A stretch of 64,000 bases of DNA. It comes from Cytospora piceicola (lineage: Eukaryota > Ascomycota > Sordariomycetes > Diaporthales > Cytosporaceae). The position numbers and the translations under genes are program-made. The notes beneath the pieces were generated by a model. It saw only the letters and a program-made list of their open reading frames with translations, was not told the origin of the DNA and searched no databases. Location of the stretch: positions 496,001 to 560,000 of the forward strand of contig JALQBC010000028.1 of assembly GCA_023375675.1 (NCBI GenBank), read 5' to 3'. Numbering within the stretch: the first letter of the stretch is position 1; each line of letters starts with the position of its first letter. Shown here in pieces: positions 12,120 to 25,300 of the stretch.

Positions 12120-13224
12120 GTGTGAAGCCTCCAACTGCGATATCCCCACCTACATGCAGTGTTGAGCTGAGACAGCATGCCTGATAGAGGCTGGTGGCCA
12201 CTTACCATCTTGCCGGCCCTAGCTAAGATTGATGCCCAGGTGTCGTTGATGCCAAAGGCTTTTACGGAGGAGAATTGGGTTAGACTCTGGAGTGGTTAGC
12301 CCCTCGAGACCGGATCAAGGCTTTCTGGGTTTTGTTTGGAAGGGTGGACTTCAAATGGATGGACCAGACTATCTGCGGGGACACATGAGGTCCAAGATTA
12401 CGGCTCTGTTTTGATCCGGCCCCGACTCTCTAGAGACCCTAACCCTATTGACGTCAGCCCTCCTATGTAGACCACCTCCTCGAGATGTCCACCGTCCGCT
12501 TAGCCAGTCAAGCACTACGATGTGATTCAAAGCTTTCGTTCCCGATGAGTTTTATCACAAAACCCAAGGCATTTGTTGAGCCTTCCGCACCAGGTGGCGG
12601 CCAAGGCTCACAGACTAAAGTTGAGGCCGCATCAATTTGGGAGATTTGCGGCAGAGTGCGACGGAGGTTGGCTATAAAGCAAGGTTGTGGCCAGCTGGCT
12701 CAGTTCAGGAACTCGTCGGGACATTCTCAGTGAAATGAGATGGATCACAACGTTGCTCCCGATGGTATCGTAGCTGGCGTTTATGCTGAAGTTTACACAG
12801 AACGTATAGCCCCACACTGGCTTCTCACGTTTCCAATTCCTTTATGGACAACGGACTGTCACATCCACGCTCACATCAATGCCTACCCCCAGCAGCAATT
12901 TCCAGGGGACTCGATTGTGAGCTCAGAACTGTAGCGCGCTAGATAGGAGAACTTCTGCATCACAGAGACGTTCAAGTGATCTATCTGTCAATGAAAATAG
13001 AAGCGGTCAGGATCACTGTACCCAGCGGTTGCAGGTCGTTGGCAGGTCGTGATGCGACAAACAGAGCACGGCAACGAGAGCTACTTATGACAATAAACCA
13101 AAAATGAAAGACGAAGAAGAAACAAAAAGTTTTGTCAAATCCTTAGGGTAGAACGGCGCCACCCAATCCAGGCTTTATAAATTACCCTCACGGGTGTAAG
13201 CCTAGACATAGGAAGAAGTACCAG
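12120..13224. other. Intergenic stretch without supported gene
   Basis: About 1.1 kb with only short frames lacking recognisable domains. A CCCTAACCC string near 12438 occurs once and is not telomeric. Nothing further is supported. Confidence 0.4.
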
Positions 13225-13316
13225 TCCCCAGGAGTCGAACCCGTGGTCACTGCAATATATCACCGCGTCTGATTCGAAAGTGTATGATGACCGCGATATA
13301 CCACTGGACTATGGGA
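13225..13316 (-). pseudogene. Degenerate tRNA-Glu-like sequence
   Basis: On the minus strand the sequence opens TCCCATA followed by TAGTCCAGTGG (a good A box and the usual tRNA-Glu D-arm) and closes with ACGGGTTCGACTCCTGG (a good B box and T-arm). The acceptor strand after the T-arm reads GGGA; a complete partner for TCCCATA would be TATGGGA, so about three bases are missing. The segment between the D-arm and the variable loop includes CTTTCGA, which could present a UUC anticodon, but no paired anticodon stem forms. I infer a tRNA-Glu copy inactivated by small indels; a strange intron-containing tRNA is a less likely alternative. Confidence 0.5.
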
Positions 13317-13820
13317 GCTTGGTGAACAGCTGGGGAACGCAATGGTTATAAAGGCGAGGCGCGTGGCTCAAAGCTGCCTGATTGGCCAGGTGCAGATGCT
13401 TGCAGTGAAGAAGCTATGGCCGCTTGGCTTGTACAGTAACCACACGCTGCGGCCGTGATCTTGGTTCTCTGATCAGAGGGTGACTTGTCGTAAGTTCCTT
13501 CTGAGGGCACTGGTCTCCCTTTTTTTGTGCCACAATTACTACTCTGTGTAAGGCTATGGGGTCGAGTACGTAAATAGTAACTCCTACTTCATACTGGGTC
13601 GCACGACGCAAAATACCCTACTTGGAACCACAGCACGGTTTTGGCGATAGTTTTTACTGGGTAGACCGATCAGAGCGTTTACATATGTGGTCTCTGGTAC
13701 AGGGCATATGAAATCAGTCAAGTTTCAATGTGGATTTTGCATTCTCTTCATCTGGTCTCGCTCACGAGGCTCATAGCTGAGGCATGGATGGATCCTCATG
13801 ACCACAAAGGGTCCAAGTTA

Positions 13821-14761
13821 CTACTCAAGCTCCATCATGTCCTCCTCATCAGCATTCTCCGCATCCTCCAGGGCCAACTGGGCAAGGAACGCGGTGTATC
13901 CACCAGTCTCGGTGTCCATCATCTCCGCGTCCTGGCCACCCTCAGTGACCTCCGTCTCGTCATTTTGGCCGCCCTCAGCGACCTTCATCTCCTCAATCTG
14001 GCTGGCCTCAGCGACAGACTGCTGAGCATTGAGCTCGGTGTGGTTGATGGGAGGAGGGGGCAGCACCTTCTTGGTTTTCTTGTCCTTCGGTCTGTAGTCG
14101 TCGTCCTTCTCCACCATGTACAGAATCTCGCCAGCAGTGTCCTCCTCATCGACCTGCTCCGCCACATCTCCAATCATATACGAAGACAGATTGACAGCCT
14201 GATTACCGTGCATGATTCCAGCAGCGGTGACAATGCTGTTGAAGCGGTCGATGGCCTGGGCAGTCTGAGCCTGGTAAGGACCTTGGCGGATGATCTGCTC
14301 GGCGTCGTTGTCATCGATCCAGGCCTGACGTGCCTCAATGAGCTTGAGAGCGTAGCGGTACACAGTTGCCTGGTGGATGTTATGGAACATGGTGCCATCC
14401 TTGGCACCAACCCAGAAATGGGAACCGAAGGGAACGGGGTGTCCAGTACTTCCGAGGTGGTATCGCACATAGTCAGTGGCATTCTGGAAGAGCAGAGCAG
14501 TCTCTTGGTCGAAGTCCTTCTTGGTAGGGTTCTGGAACTTGTTGTGCAGGGCCCTCATGATCTCAGTTGCCTCCCAACCGGGGAGAATGCAGTGGAAGCC
14601 TGGCTTCTGGATGTCGTCCTGCAGTAAAGGAGCTTTTCAGTGTTCCAGGTCTTTTTGCGTCGAGGAAGCTGCGAATTGAGTAAACTCACGATGTAATTGT
14701 AGAAAAGGCCATCCTTGGGGAGCATCTCGACCATCACCATAGACTTCTTGTAGGGCACCAT
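13821..14761 (-). CDS. Orphan protein, 289 aa, unknown function
   Basis: Two exons (14690-14761 and 13821-14618, phase 0) join YNYI to DDIQKPGFHCILPGW. I recognise no family. The protein has a mixed N-terminal half with aromatic-rich segments (HPVPFGSHFWVGAKDGTMFH), a helical stretch to about residue 170, a Lys/Pro patch (KDKKTKKVLPPPP) and an acidic, low-complexity C-terminus with repeats of EGGQ-D/N-type units ending EDMMELE. There is no signal peptide or membrane helix, so it is probably cytosolic or nuclear. The ATG at 14761 is preferred because the frame 5' of it reaches only a TTG. The upstream region is rich in GGTGAAG/GTCGAAG-like units. Confidence 0.75.
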
Positions 14762-15525
14762 TGTGAATGGGTGTTTCAATGAGATTGCTGTACGTTGGTA
14801 ATTGGCGAAGACCTAAGTCGAGGGTGTCAAAGGTGAAGACGTAAGTCAAACGATGTGGAGGGTAAAGACCAGCGTCAAAGTTGGTTGTCAGTAGAGACGA
14901 AAGTTACAAGTGGTGGTGGTTAAAGGTGGAAGTCGAAGGGTTTTAAGTGGTAGGTGAAGTTAAAGGTCGAAGGTACCTAGGTACTTAAGTACTTACTGAG
15001 GTACTCTGGTAGCGCTGGCAATTCCTGTGAACGGTTTAGAAGTAAGGAGATAGGAGACTGCTGAAGGAGCTTGAAACAATATCCACTAAATAAGAGCCAC
15101 TGCTTCTGGTTTTGTAGAGTTTGTGGCCCCGTCTGATAGCTTGTCTGGCCCTCAGCTGGCAGCTGACAGCTAAGCTCTATTAATCCCGATAAATAAAACT
15201 TCAGATGACGGCGACCACTAAAGCGCTTTGTCTAGCGGGGCATAGCTGTCCGTCGCCTCTGTACTCGGTGCACCTGAAGCCTGATCGACTGTCAGGTTTA
15301 CGAGCTCATGAGGCCCTCGCGACTACGCGACCACGCGACCAAACCGGCAACGCGTCGATAACGTGACGCGGTGATGATAAACAATGAACCCGACTTTAGG
15401 TAGATGAATAGTTTGAATATGATATCGAATACGTGAGTTCACTTAGATAGTATTTTAGCAGACTATGGGAAGAATATATGACAAACAACAAGACTCCTTG
15501 TCATATGTCGTGATACAATCGCGCC
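14762..15525. other. Intergenic with degenerate GTCGAAG/GGTGAAG units
   Basis: The first 230 bp, which are the 5' flank of the minus-strand orphan gene, are built from degenerate heptamers of the type GGTGAAG and GTCGAAG, ending in a copy of TACCTAGGTA at 14974-14983. The rest, near the 3' end of the lyase gene, shows nothing I can support. Confidence 0.45.
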
Positions 15526-17352
15526 CTATATCATCTCCACACAGTCTATCGCGATACCACCACTCAGATAACCCGTGCCCGTGCTTCCCGTCACGACGTT
15601 GATAGTCAAGACCTGCCAAGAGCTCGTCGAGGCCAGCCAGGCCGTAGCCGGGACCGTATACTCCAACACGACGTTGTTGCCCCGATACGTCCCCACGGTC
15701 AGGGACCGCGTCGAGGCCTGTGTCGTGGCACTGGGTATGGAGCTCGTCCAGGAGTTAACCGTGATCTGTGGCCGCCCGTTGATGTACGCCTCCGTGATGC
15801 CGATCCGGACCGTGTGTGCCGCCGTGAGCTGGGCGGCTGTGAGGCGGAAGTAGATGACGTGACCGTTGTTGATGTCCTGCCAAATGTACGACGGGAAGCT
15901 CGAGGTTGCCGTCGTGCCCACGATGAAGTTGCCGACGTCCCAGGAGGCGATGCGGCTGTCCGATGGGTGCATGTAGGTGGGCTTCCATGGGGTCGTGTCG
16001 AAGTTCAGGAACCCAGAGGGCGTGCCGTCCCAGTCGCCGATACGCCAGATGGCTGTGGTGTCTCTCGGGTCGACGCATGTGATAGTGTTCAGAGTGACAG
16101 TGGAACCGGCCGTGATGGTCACACTTGAGGTATACACCTCGAGCTCGTCCTTGTATACCGTGAGGGTATACGTCCCGGGCAAAGCCCCGGTAATCGCCCA
16201 AGCGCCACCGGACGTTGCGGCGGTCGTCCAGTATTGGGCTTCTGTGTTGGAAAGGCCGACGGTGTACTCGAAGTTGCTCTTGGTGTTAGACAGGCCCACG
16301 CCAGCCACTTTGCCGCGGCCAGTGGAGGCAACCCAGCCGTCGATGCCGAGGGTATCGAACCAGCTCCAGTCGGCCTTGCGGGCGAAGAGGGAGCTGTTTG
16401 GCGTGTCGCCGTCGGTGAAAGCAAGGACCGAGGGTCCTTGCAGACCAAAGCGCTCGGGGTCTGTGTGGCCCATGCTATAGTAGTAGATATCGTACAGATC
16501 TTCGCCGCTGGTGTCGGCACGTCGTTGTAGGGAGCGGAAGAAGGGGCCACCAGAGGCCTTCTCGTGGTTGGACCGGATCATCCAGATACCAACATTGCTG
16601 TTCGATTTGCCGACGTAATCAACTGCAAGATAATAGTCAATCTCCAGCTTACACGTGAATCATTCATCTCTGTATAGTACATACAGTCCTTGACACGGCC
16701 GTACAGCCCTCCATTGTAGTGCTTCGACCGTGTGGTGCCATCGCTGATGGACGAGACATCCGAGGACTCAATGTAGGAAGAACCGTCAGGGTAGAAGTCC
16801 GAGTCTTCGCTACTGGATTCATCGGTGTCGTAGGAAAAGGTACCGCCGGGCATACGAACGATGTACCGGTGGACAGTTACAGAGTCATCAGCCTTGTTGG
16901 TGAAGATGTACACATTGTTGTTCCCATATCTGACAAAGAGGTAGTGCTTGAGGGATCCGTAGGTCACCGAGACCTTGATGATATATGCAGGGCTGGAGAA
17001 TTCCTCGATGGTCACTGTGCTTGTTCCAAGGCCAGACTCAACCTGGGTGTTCTTGCTACTGTATCCGTTGTACTCAACCCCCTGAATATCACATGGTGAT
17101 CAGCATGTACACTACTCTTATAGTACTGTGACCAACCCTGCAACGCTGATTGTAGACGGACATGTCCCTGCAGGGGCTGAGAGTGGTACATACATCATAT
17201 TTCATCGACTGGATATTGCCATTCGTCTTGCTGACTTCGATGACCAGCTTCGACCCGCTATCAATGGTATAATAATTGCCATTGTCAACATAGCCAAACG
17301 ACGCCAAAGCGACGGCGGTAAAGAGAGACCAGAGAAGGGTAAATACCAGCAT
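15526..17352 (-). CDS. Secreted rhamnogalacturonan lyase, PL4, 550 aa
   Basis: Three exons (17194-17352, 16685-17081, 15526-16622) give a 550-aa polysaccharide lyase family 4 enzyme, which cleaves rhamnogalacturonan I between Rha and GalA by beta-elimination outside the cell. A signal peptide MLVFTLLWSLFTAVALA starts it. Conserved parts include SGSKLVIEVSKTNGNIQSM, DGTTRSKHYNGG, DFDYVGKSNSNVGIWMIRSN and KASGGPFFRS. The middle FnIII-like part contains AWAITGALPGTYTLTVYKDE; the C-terminal jelly-roll (CBM-like) part contains IWRIGDWDGTPSGF and ends GGIAIDCVEMI. The donor GTATGT at 16684 restores GRVKDFDYVGKS, favouring it over a 32-bp alternative intron. The ATG at 17352 places the signal peptide at the N-terminus. 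Confidence 0.92.
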
Positions 17353-19347
17353 CTTGGCTTTTATCTGGATATTGCCCAAGATAATTCTGGCTGAGACTCG
17401 ATGCGGCGAAGGTAAAATTGATGTTGCAGATGAGACCGTGGTCTACAGGGACACCGGAGCATACTATATAGGAGAGAGCGTATGGTCATATCTCTCCTCC
17501 AGCCGCCCATACACCTGCGCCCACTCACCGCGTGGTGTCCCATTGCAAAGCTCGCGTGGACATGACGCAAAGGCTCAGTGGCAGCTAACTTTGGTACCGT
17601 AGCCCAAGCGTAAGTCCCACACGCGGTACGGAGTGGGAGGCTACGACCATTGTCGCTTTTCGGTCCGGACCCGATCGTACAAAAATGATGGAGGCTTCCA
17701 AGTGCGCTAGCTAATATTTCTGATCACGAGTACCCTGGGAGCGGAGGATTGCGTGCCGACGGGCTCTTCATTTCCGTGTTGAAGATGACGGGTGGGAGGA
17801 ATGTTCGAAGGGCTGCGCCGGCATTTGAGGAAAATAGAGCACAGCCGGCCTTGGCGGTGCCAAACTTCGCTCTTCAACTTGCTTATCACCACTAGGCAGG
17901 ACCTTGTAGAATTCCCTATACTCCACTGCATAATTGGGTACTGTTATGGCCTCTTATGCACACGTACGGAATACTGATCTGTCAGATGGGTCTAGCCCCA
18001 GGAGGCGACAGGGACGCATGACAAGTGCCGGTGATCTTTTTCCCAAACCGAGAATGGCGGGTATTATTTGAGGTGTGCGGATGTTTCTATGTAGAGGTTA
18101 TTTAGAGGACCCCTGAGGTTAATTGGTGGATAATCCCGCAGTCTTCAAAATTCAAACCTGCCTTTCCTGGAAAGCTGTTGGACTTCAAGATCGGTCTTTT
18201 TCCGTCTCCATCTCTTCCTCCTTCACTCTTAAAAGTATGCCATCGTCTAGATCAATTGTCCAAGTTTCACCTTCCTCAATTGTGGTCTCACCTTGCCCAG
18301 ACCTCGATACCGCTCCTAGTGGACGGTCACTTGGAAACCAAGTGATGAGGCCCTGCAAATTCGGCTAGTTATCCGAAACAGCCACGGAATGGTTCTTATG
18401 GATTCTTACTGATCGAATGGGCTGATCAGAGCGCTGCTGGTAATTCGATCTCCTCATCTTTGAGTCCTGCTTCGACCTTGGCTCCCGAGATTACAAAGAT
18501 TTGAAAAATATAGATTCTAATGCAGCTAGTCTGCGACATCTGGACCTCGTCGCTCAAAGCGACTGAGGGTTGATTAGAGTACTAGCAGCTTGTATGTTAC
18601 AACTTTCAAACCATATTAGTGCTATCCTGTATATGTCACCTCTGAGATTTGATAAATTTGGAGTTTATAAGTAGATGGTGTTACTTGGATTGTCTTCTAT
18701 CCGAGCAACCGATGTGCAACGACATCTGGAACGATCCAAGACAGCAAAAGAATTGAACTAATTATAGCATGAATGATCTAGGCGATGATACCCAGTAGGA
18801 TACTTTTCCTCTGTGTTATATATGTCCAAGGTACCAAGATAATGCTTATTATTAACCTTGACCACCGAAAGGACTGAGACATCACATGGTGTTGTGGGCG
18901 AGTAATGTTATCAACCAGACCAGTAGCGACGATTTGAACGGGTGCTGATATGTATCAGACCAGTGACAGGAACTTGTACGATAGCTAAGCGAGCGAGTGG
19001 CAGTCTTGTCTCATTCTGTTGAAACCTCTTTGAAACAGAACCCTCGAACACAACAATTACTTCCAAGGAAGGACCCCCTGCGATCATTGAAAAATCCTTG
19101 TGCGAATCTCCTGTGGTCCCATTCGCGGTCGTCCAAGCGAAGTTGTCTCACTGTGTGTAACACAGCATAACGCCGCATCTGACGCAAGAAGCTGAAAATT
19201 CAAAGCTGATTGAGTGGGAAAAGAGTACTGAGGGAAACATCACCAACCGCAGTCCAAGCCTTGACCTCAGTCTCTGAACAGTCCAGAAAGCTATCATGCG
19301 ACAGTCGATTCGTCAACTATTCACAAGAAAAAAACACAATACAAAAA
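17353..19347. other. 2-kb intergenic, no supported gene
   Basis: This divergent interval separates the lyase (minus) from the NACHT-ankyrin gene (plus). Only short frames without domains are present. It should hold both promoters and the 5' leader of the NACHT gene, whose first ATG in frame is at 19348 in an A-rich context. Confidence 0.5.
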
Positions 19348-22300
19348 ATGACGGGACCCGCGGATTACTGGCACGAAGCAACACAAAAGCTGGACCCAGA
19401 GTTGATCCAGATCTTTGGCACAGTTGGGCTTACCCCGCTCAACAAAGTGGATGTGCTGGCAACTGTTCTTACAACGGCGAAGAGCAAGCGGGACTTGTGT
19501 CTTCGCAATCGCTGGAAATTCAAGAAGTCTAATGGCGAGGTCATAATCCTCCGCGATGTTGTAGAGAAGATCGTCGTGTGGGTCGGGAAATTCATCAGCG
19601 TGGGAGACACGGCCGCGCAGTACGATTCCGCCCATGCTGCGCTGCCCTGGGCGGCCGTCCGATTCTTACTCCAGGCTACTGTTAGCGATGTGCAACTGTT
19701 CGGCGCGACTTGCCTCAGCTTGGAAACGATTTCGCGACTCATCCTTCGTTACCAAATCTTTGAGGATCTCCACCTTCACAGAAAGACGACCAAGATTCAA
19801 AAGCTCCTGGACGATGCACTTGTCAGACTTTACACCGGCTTACTGACTTTCCTTGGGAAGTCTATTCTGTATCTGAAAGAGAGTACCACTGGTCAGTATA
19901 ACCCGAGCATCCTTCCCTGCCCAGGTCGACGGCCATCTTCAAGACTGACCTTGCCGACTGACTACCTATGTAGTTCGCGTCTTAAAGGGAATCACTCGCA
20001 ACGCAGACAATAATGCCAAAGCGCTTCAAGAGCTTCTCGACATGGACGAGGATATTCTGAGGATAGCTGAAGTGGGTGATTCAGAGACATTGCAGCGACT
20101 TGAGGTAGCCTTTGCGCGTATCTCTTACGGTCAGATGATCAGCGAGAAAAAGCTCGCCGAGGAGCAGCACCGACAATTTCTCGGATGGCTTTCGTCTGCT
20201 CCTTACCCCAAGCACCATCAATCCTATTCCGAGAGAAGAATCCCCGGATCAGGAAAGTGGCTTATGGATGGTGCCGTGTACCAATCGTGGCGTACGTCTA
20301 GCTCATCGTCTGTTCTGTTCCTTCACGGAATTCGTGGGTCAGGGAAAAGTACCCTGGCCTCCGCCATCATCGATTCGCACCTCGATGAGATCCAGGCAAA
20401 CCAACTGGCTGCGCCTATGGGATATTTCTACTGCGCAGGCTATCGGTTTGAGCCCCAGCGCTCCTTTCCAGAGGAGATCATGAGAAGCATTGTGAGGCAA
20501 CTTACCACTTCGAGGTCTATCCCACACGCAGTTCGAGACAGCATTTGGTCCGAATATGAAGATCGGAGGACCCAAGCCGACGCTGACGGATTCGAAATCG
20601 AGAAGCTCAACACTGAGGCCTGTGTCAAAGCGATCCTGGATGTCGCTTCAATCGACCCAGTGACCATCATTATCGATGCTGTCGACGAAATCCAGCGCTC
20701 GGCACAGCACGTCTTGCTCCAAGCGTCAAACAGGATTGTGGCAGAATCCGACAATGTAGTCAAGGTCATTATCACCAGCCGTAATAACGGTCATGTGTTT
20801 GCGCATCTTTCCGGAGCACATGATATAGAAATACAATGTGGGGACAACTCTGTGGACATCAAGAAGTTTGTTTTGCATCAACTCGATCAAGTTATTGGTA
20901 CCAAGCGACTTTTGAAAGGAAGCGTATCGAAAGAAGTGAGGAATCAGGTCGAAACGATGCTCATCAGAGGCTCCGGTGAGATGTGAGTACCTGCTTCATT
21001 GTCGTCCAATTCAGTGACCGCCTGCGCATCAGAGGATTGCATATGACAGTATCACTAATCGCATAACAGGTTCCTCTGGGCGGATCTGCAAATCCAGTAT
21101 TTATGCGAAAGGAATCATTCGGATGATGTCCTTCAAGCTCTAAATCAACGCATGTCCACTACACTAGATGACATGTACAGTGAGTCTCTCGATCGACTCA
21201 TGGACGCAGGTACGGCATCCCGTGACATAGTTATACGGCTATTCTCGTGGCTACTTTACGCCGTAGAACCATTGAGACCCGAGGTCCTACTCTCCATCAT
21301 CGCATATGGTCCTTCAGAGGGCAAAACAACCATCGCCATGAGCGCCGTGACGCATATGTGCGCAGGGTTGGTCACCATCGACAAGCACTGTAATGTGGTA
21401 CGCTTTGCCCATCATTCGGTACAAGAATTCGTTAGGAGCCAGGAAGAGTTCAATATCCGCATGGGTAACAGACTAATAGCGTCATCCTGTCTATCCACTT
21501 GCATCGAAGGACAGCCGTCAAGCCCTGGCCTGGCAAGCGGAAACCAGGAACAAGATGCATACACTTATGCAGCCATGTACTGGGCCTACCACGTCAGGCT
21601 CGCAGATATCGAACGAGTGAACGACGAATTGCTCCAACAACTGACAGAGTTCTGTTTTGACGACGAGGAATGTACTCCTAGCTTGCTGTTCCGGATGTGG
21701 CTCGAGACTGTTGAGCGCCTCCTTGAAGATCTACCCAACGAGCACGCTCTCAAGTCGCAGTTAGCAGAAACTACAAGCTTGGAGCAATCCTCATTCTACA
21801 CTGCATGCACTTTCGGGCTTACGGAACTTGTATACATCGTCCTTCAGAAGGGGTTTAGTCCGAATGGACGGAATACGGCCGGGCAGACAGGAATCTACTT
21901 GGCGAGCGTAGCCGGCCATGCTGATACGGTGCGGGTGCTGTTGGAACATGGCGCCGACGCAGACATTCCCTGTGGCCGTTTCAAAAATGCGATACAGGGG
22001 GCCTGTTTCTGGGGTCATGGAGCTACCGTCGAAGTTCTTCTTCAAGCCAAGAATTCTCCGCGAGCATGTGGTCTCTTCCGGAACGCTCTGGAAGCATGCT
22101 ATCAAGGCGGACACGAGGGCCTTGCACTAAATCTACTACAATATGCTGATGTGGTCGTCAACAAAGACGACTACAACGCGGCGCTGCAAGGTGCAGCGGA
22201 TGTTGGATTTCTGCGCGTAATCGACTGGCTACATAGCCCCACGGTCATGAAAAGACACGGACAGGCCCATACTATTGCAGGTATGATGGCACAGATGCAA

Positions 22301-25300
22301 AAACTTGTCAAGAACGGCAATGTGGCAGCACTCAATCGATTCATCGATTCGGACACACAAAGTGCACTATCTCCCTCTTCAGTAGCCACTGCAGCAACCT
22401 ACGGCCGCGAAGCCATGGTGGAATTTCTCTTGGACAAGGGAATGAACATCGAAGAGCCAGGCTCGATCGGATCGCCTCTGAGATCTGCTTGCCTGGGAAA
22501 TCATCAGCGGATCGTGCGACTACTTCTGCAACGTGGTGCGAAACTCGACGAAGGTGGTGCTTTCGGCGTCGGACTCCAGGCTGCGGCAATGAAGGGCCAC
22601 GTGGGGACTGTCAAGCTCCTCCTTCAAGAAGGGGCGCTGGTCAACAAGTACGGTCCGCCGTATGGCACAGCACTACAGGCTGCTGCTTGGTGTGGCCACA
22701 TCGACGCGCTTGAGCTGTTGATCGACGCTGGTGGCGATATGCTCGCCCAGGGTGTCGCAAAAGACGCACTGCATGCCGCAGCCGAGAGGGGTCACACCGA
22801 GATTGCTAAGTTACTCTTATCTCGTCATTACAACTTCCCAACGTTCTTCCCGATCCCGCTTTCTATATACCAGCCGCCCTCAAATCCTTACACCGATTTT
22901 GAGCAGAAGCAGGGGTTTGTGAGTGAGAGCCTTGAGAAGAGTGCCGACGGCGGCCACGAAGCCCTTGTTCGATTACTGTTGGAACACCGGAAGGAGAACG
23001 CGATATCAGAATACGAGATTGGTGTCGCCTTTTCTCGAGCAGCCATCAAGGGCCATCTCTGTGTAATGGCAGTCTTCTTGGAGTTAGAGGATATCCGACC
23101 GCATCTTTCCCGCGCGTTGGCGTGTGCTATATCGTGGGGACCAGATGCTGCAGTCGAGGCTCTCTTTCCGTCATCAACTAGCCTGTCCATGCATGAATTG
23201 AGGCGGGCTGTTGAGATCGGCATCGAAGCGGCTGCCGATAATGATCGAGAAGCCCGGTTAAAACTGGTCATCGAGATGGGATCCCTCCACTGCCAGCAGC
23301 TAGAGGACAGGTTGATCAAGCTCTGTGGCCAAGCCTTGATACTCGCAGCAAGACATCAGATATTGCAAGTAGTTGATAATATCATGGAATCGGTGCTGCT
23401 CCTCGACGAGTGCGATATTGACATCGCTCTCGACGAGGCTTGGGATGAAGGACATGCTTCAGTCATCTTATGCTTCTTGGAGCATCGGCAAAACGACGAA
23501 TATCATTTATACACAGCAGCCGGAAATGGCAACGACGCCGTTGTCCGTGTATTGATGGAAAGAGAGTGTAGCAACACGAACGCGGAGGAAGCCCTCGTGC
23601 TGGCAGCAGCGAATGGTCACACCGACACGGTGAAATACATCGTTGCTCGCGGAACGGACATAAACTGCACCGCACTGCTCGTGGGCGCACGGCCGGGTCA
23701 GCCATGCCGTCTTAGCCCCCTCCAGGCTGCATTGAGAGGGTTTTTGCGCTTTTATGAACGCAGCAGAACCTCCGAGGCACCAGAAGGAGACTGGTGGTTT
23801 CATCCGAGAGGAACTCTGCTGGCAGATACAAGGCCCGGCCCCAATCCTTGCTTCTCGGGGTCGAGTAAATGGAGGCAAGCAGATGAGAACCAACAGAACG
23901 AGCTGGTCTTGGTGCTTCTTGACCTCGGAGCCGACCCAAATGACTTGGGCGGTTTAGAAAGATCCCCGATCCAGGAGGCTGCCGAATATTGCCCGGAAAC
24001 CGTTGTTGCTCGTCTTTTAGATGCAGGAGTGAATCCCCTGGAGGAGCACAATGGTCCATCAGCTTTAGACGTCAGTATCCGCCGTGTGCAGCTTCTTATT
24101 GAAGGGCCGTTGGCACCTCACCTAGGGTACAACGTTCGATCCAATTATTTCAGTGGAGCGGGAATCATTCGGCGGTTTCTCGAAGTGGCTACGCCTGAAA
24201 GTTGCGGGAACATTTTGGATCAGCTGCTTGAGTTCTTCAAATTTCTGATTTGGCATCCAGTTAAAACTTTTGATAGACCATCTCGGGAGTTCGTGTGTAC
24301 CGGTGGCTGTTATTGGTCACCCACCGGTAAATTCCTTGACAGGAAAGTAATTTTCCAAGACGGACCGGGAGCGGCCTTGGAGGCTGTTCTCCTACGCCTC
24401 CCAGCCGAAGAGAACACCACACACGATTCTTTGTACAGAGACTTCCTACAGATGGCTTCGGAAACCGACGATTCGGAAATTTTGCGCTTGTTGCTTCAAA
24501 AAGGAGGCAAGTCACAGGAATTATCGGTGAGCATCCTCAGCAACGCCCTCGTCGCTACTTCGCAATATGGCTACACAAACACAGCGAGGATCCTATTGGA
24601 AATAGGGGCAGATCCAAACGTTGAAAACACACAGGGAGTGACAGCTTTGGATTGTGCAGTGACCAATCAACATGCTTCCGTCGTAGAGCTACTCCTGCGA
24701 CATATTCCCGCACAAGCTCTGGGCCAACAAGCGCACGAGACTTACCGGTACATGATCACCACTCAGAACAAGAAGTTGGAAGCCAAGCGACCTTTCGGTC
24801 TTAAGCATCTGCTCTACATCGCAGCCTGGAATGGTGACGCTAGCACTGTCAATCATCTCCTCCAAGCCGGTGCTGACTGCACAGCACCTTCCACAGACGC
24901 CCAATATGAGCCACAGCCTTTACTGGCTGCATGCATGTCAGGTAGCATAGAAGTGGTCCGGCTTCTTCTTGAGTGGGGGGCACTACCGGACATCGTTGGT
25001 TTGGGGCCGGACAGCGACTGGGTGATGAATCGGAATCCGGCTCTGTACAACCCAATCCACCTAGCCTGTCGCCACGGACACATAGATATCGTTCGGCTTC
25101 TCCTAGATTACGGAGCACATGTGGATGGGGTTACTCGAATCCACAGGACTCCTCTGGTGGTCGCGGTGGGAAACGGGAGGCTCGAAATCATACGACTGTT
25201 GCTTAATGCTGGTGCTCAGATTGACATGGTCAGGCGCGGGAAAACGGCTTTTTCGGTCGCTGTACGTCGAGGTGATGCCGTCGTACTTGATGCGCTACTC

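Noticed and set aside
12425..12450. CCCTAACCC string resembling telomeric repeat
   Set aside because: Single copies here, near 10380 and near 56023; no tandem array, so chance or promoter motif.
16623..16654. A 32-bp intron in the PL4 gene
   Set aside because: Too short for a fungal spliceosomal intron; the donor GTATGT at 16684 gives a 62-bp intron and restores the conserved DFDYVGKS segment.
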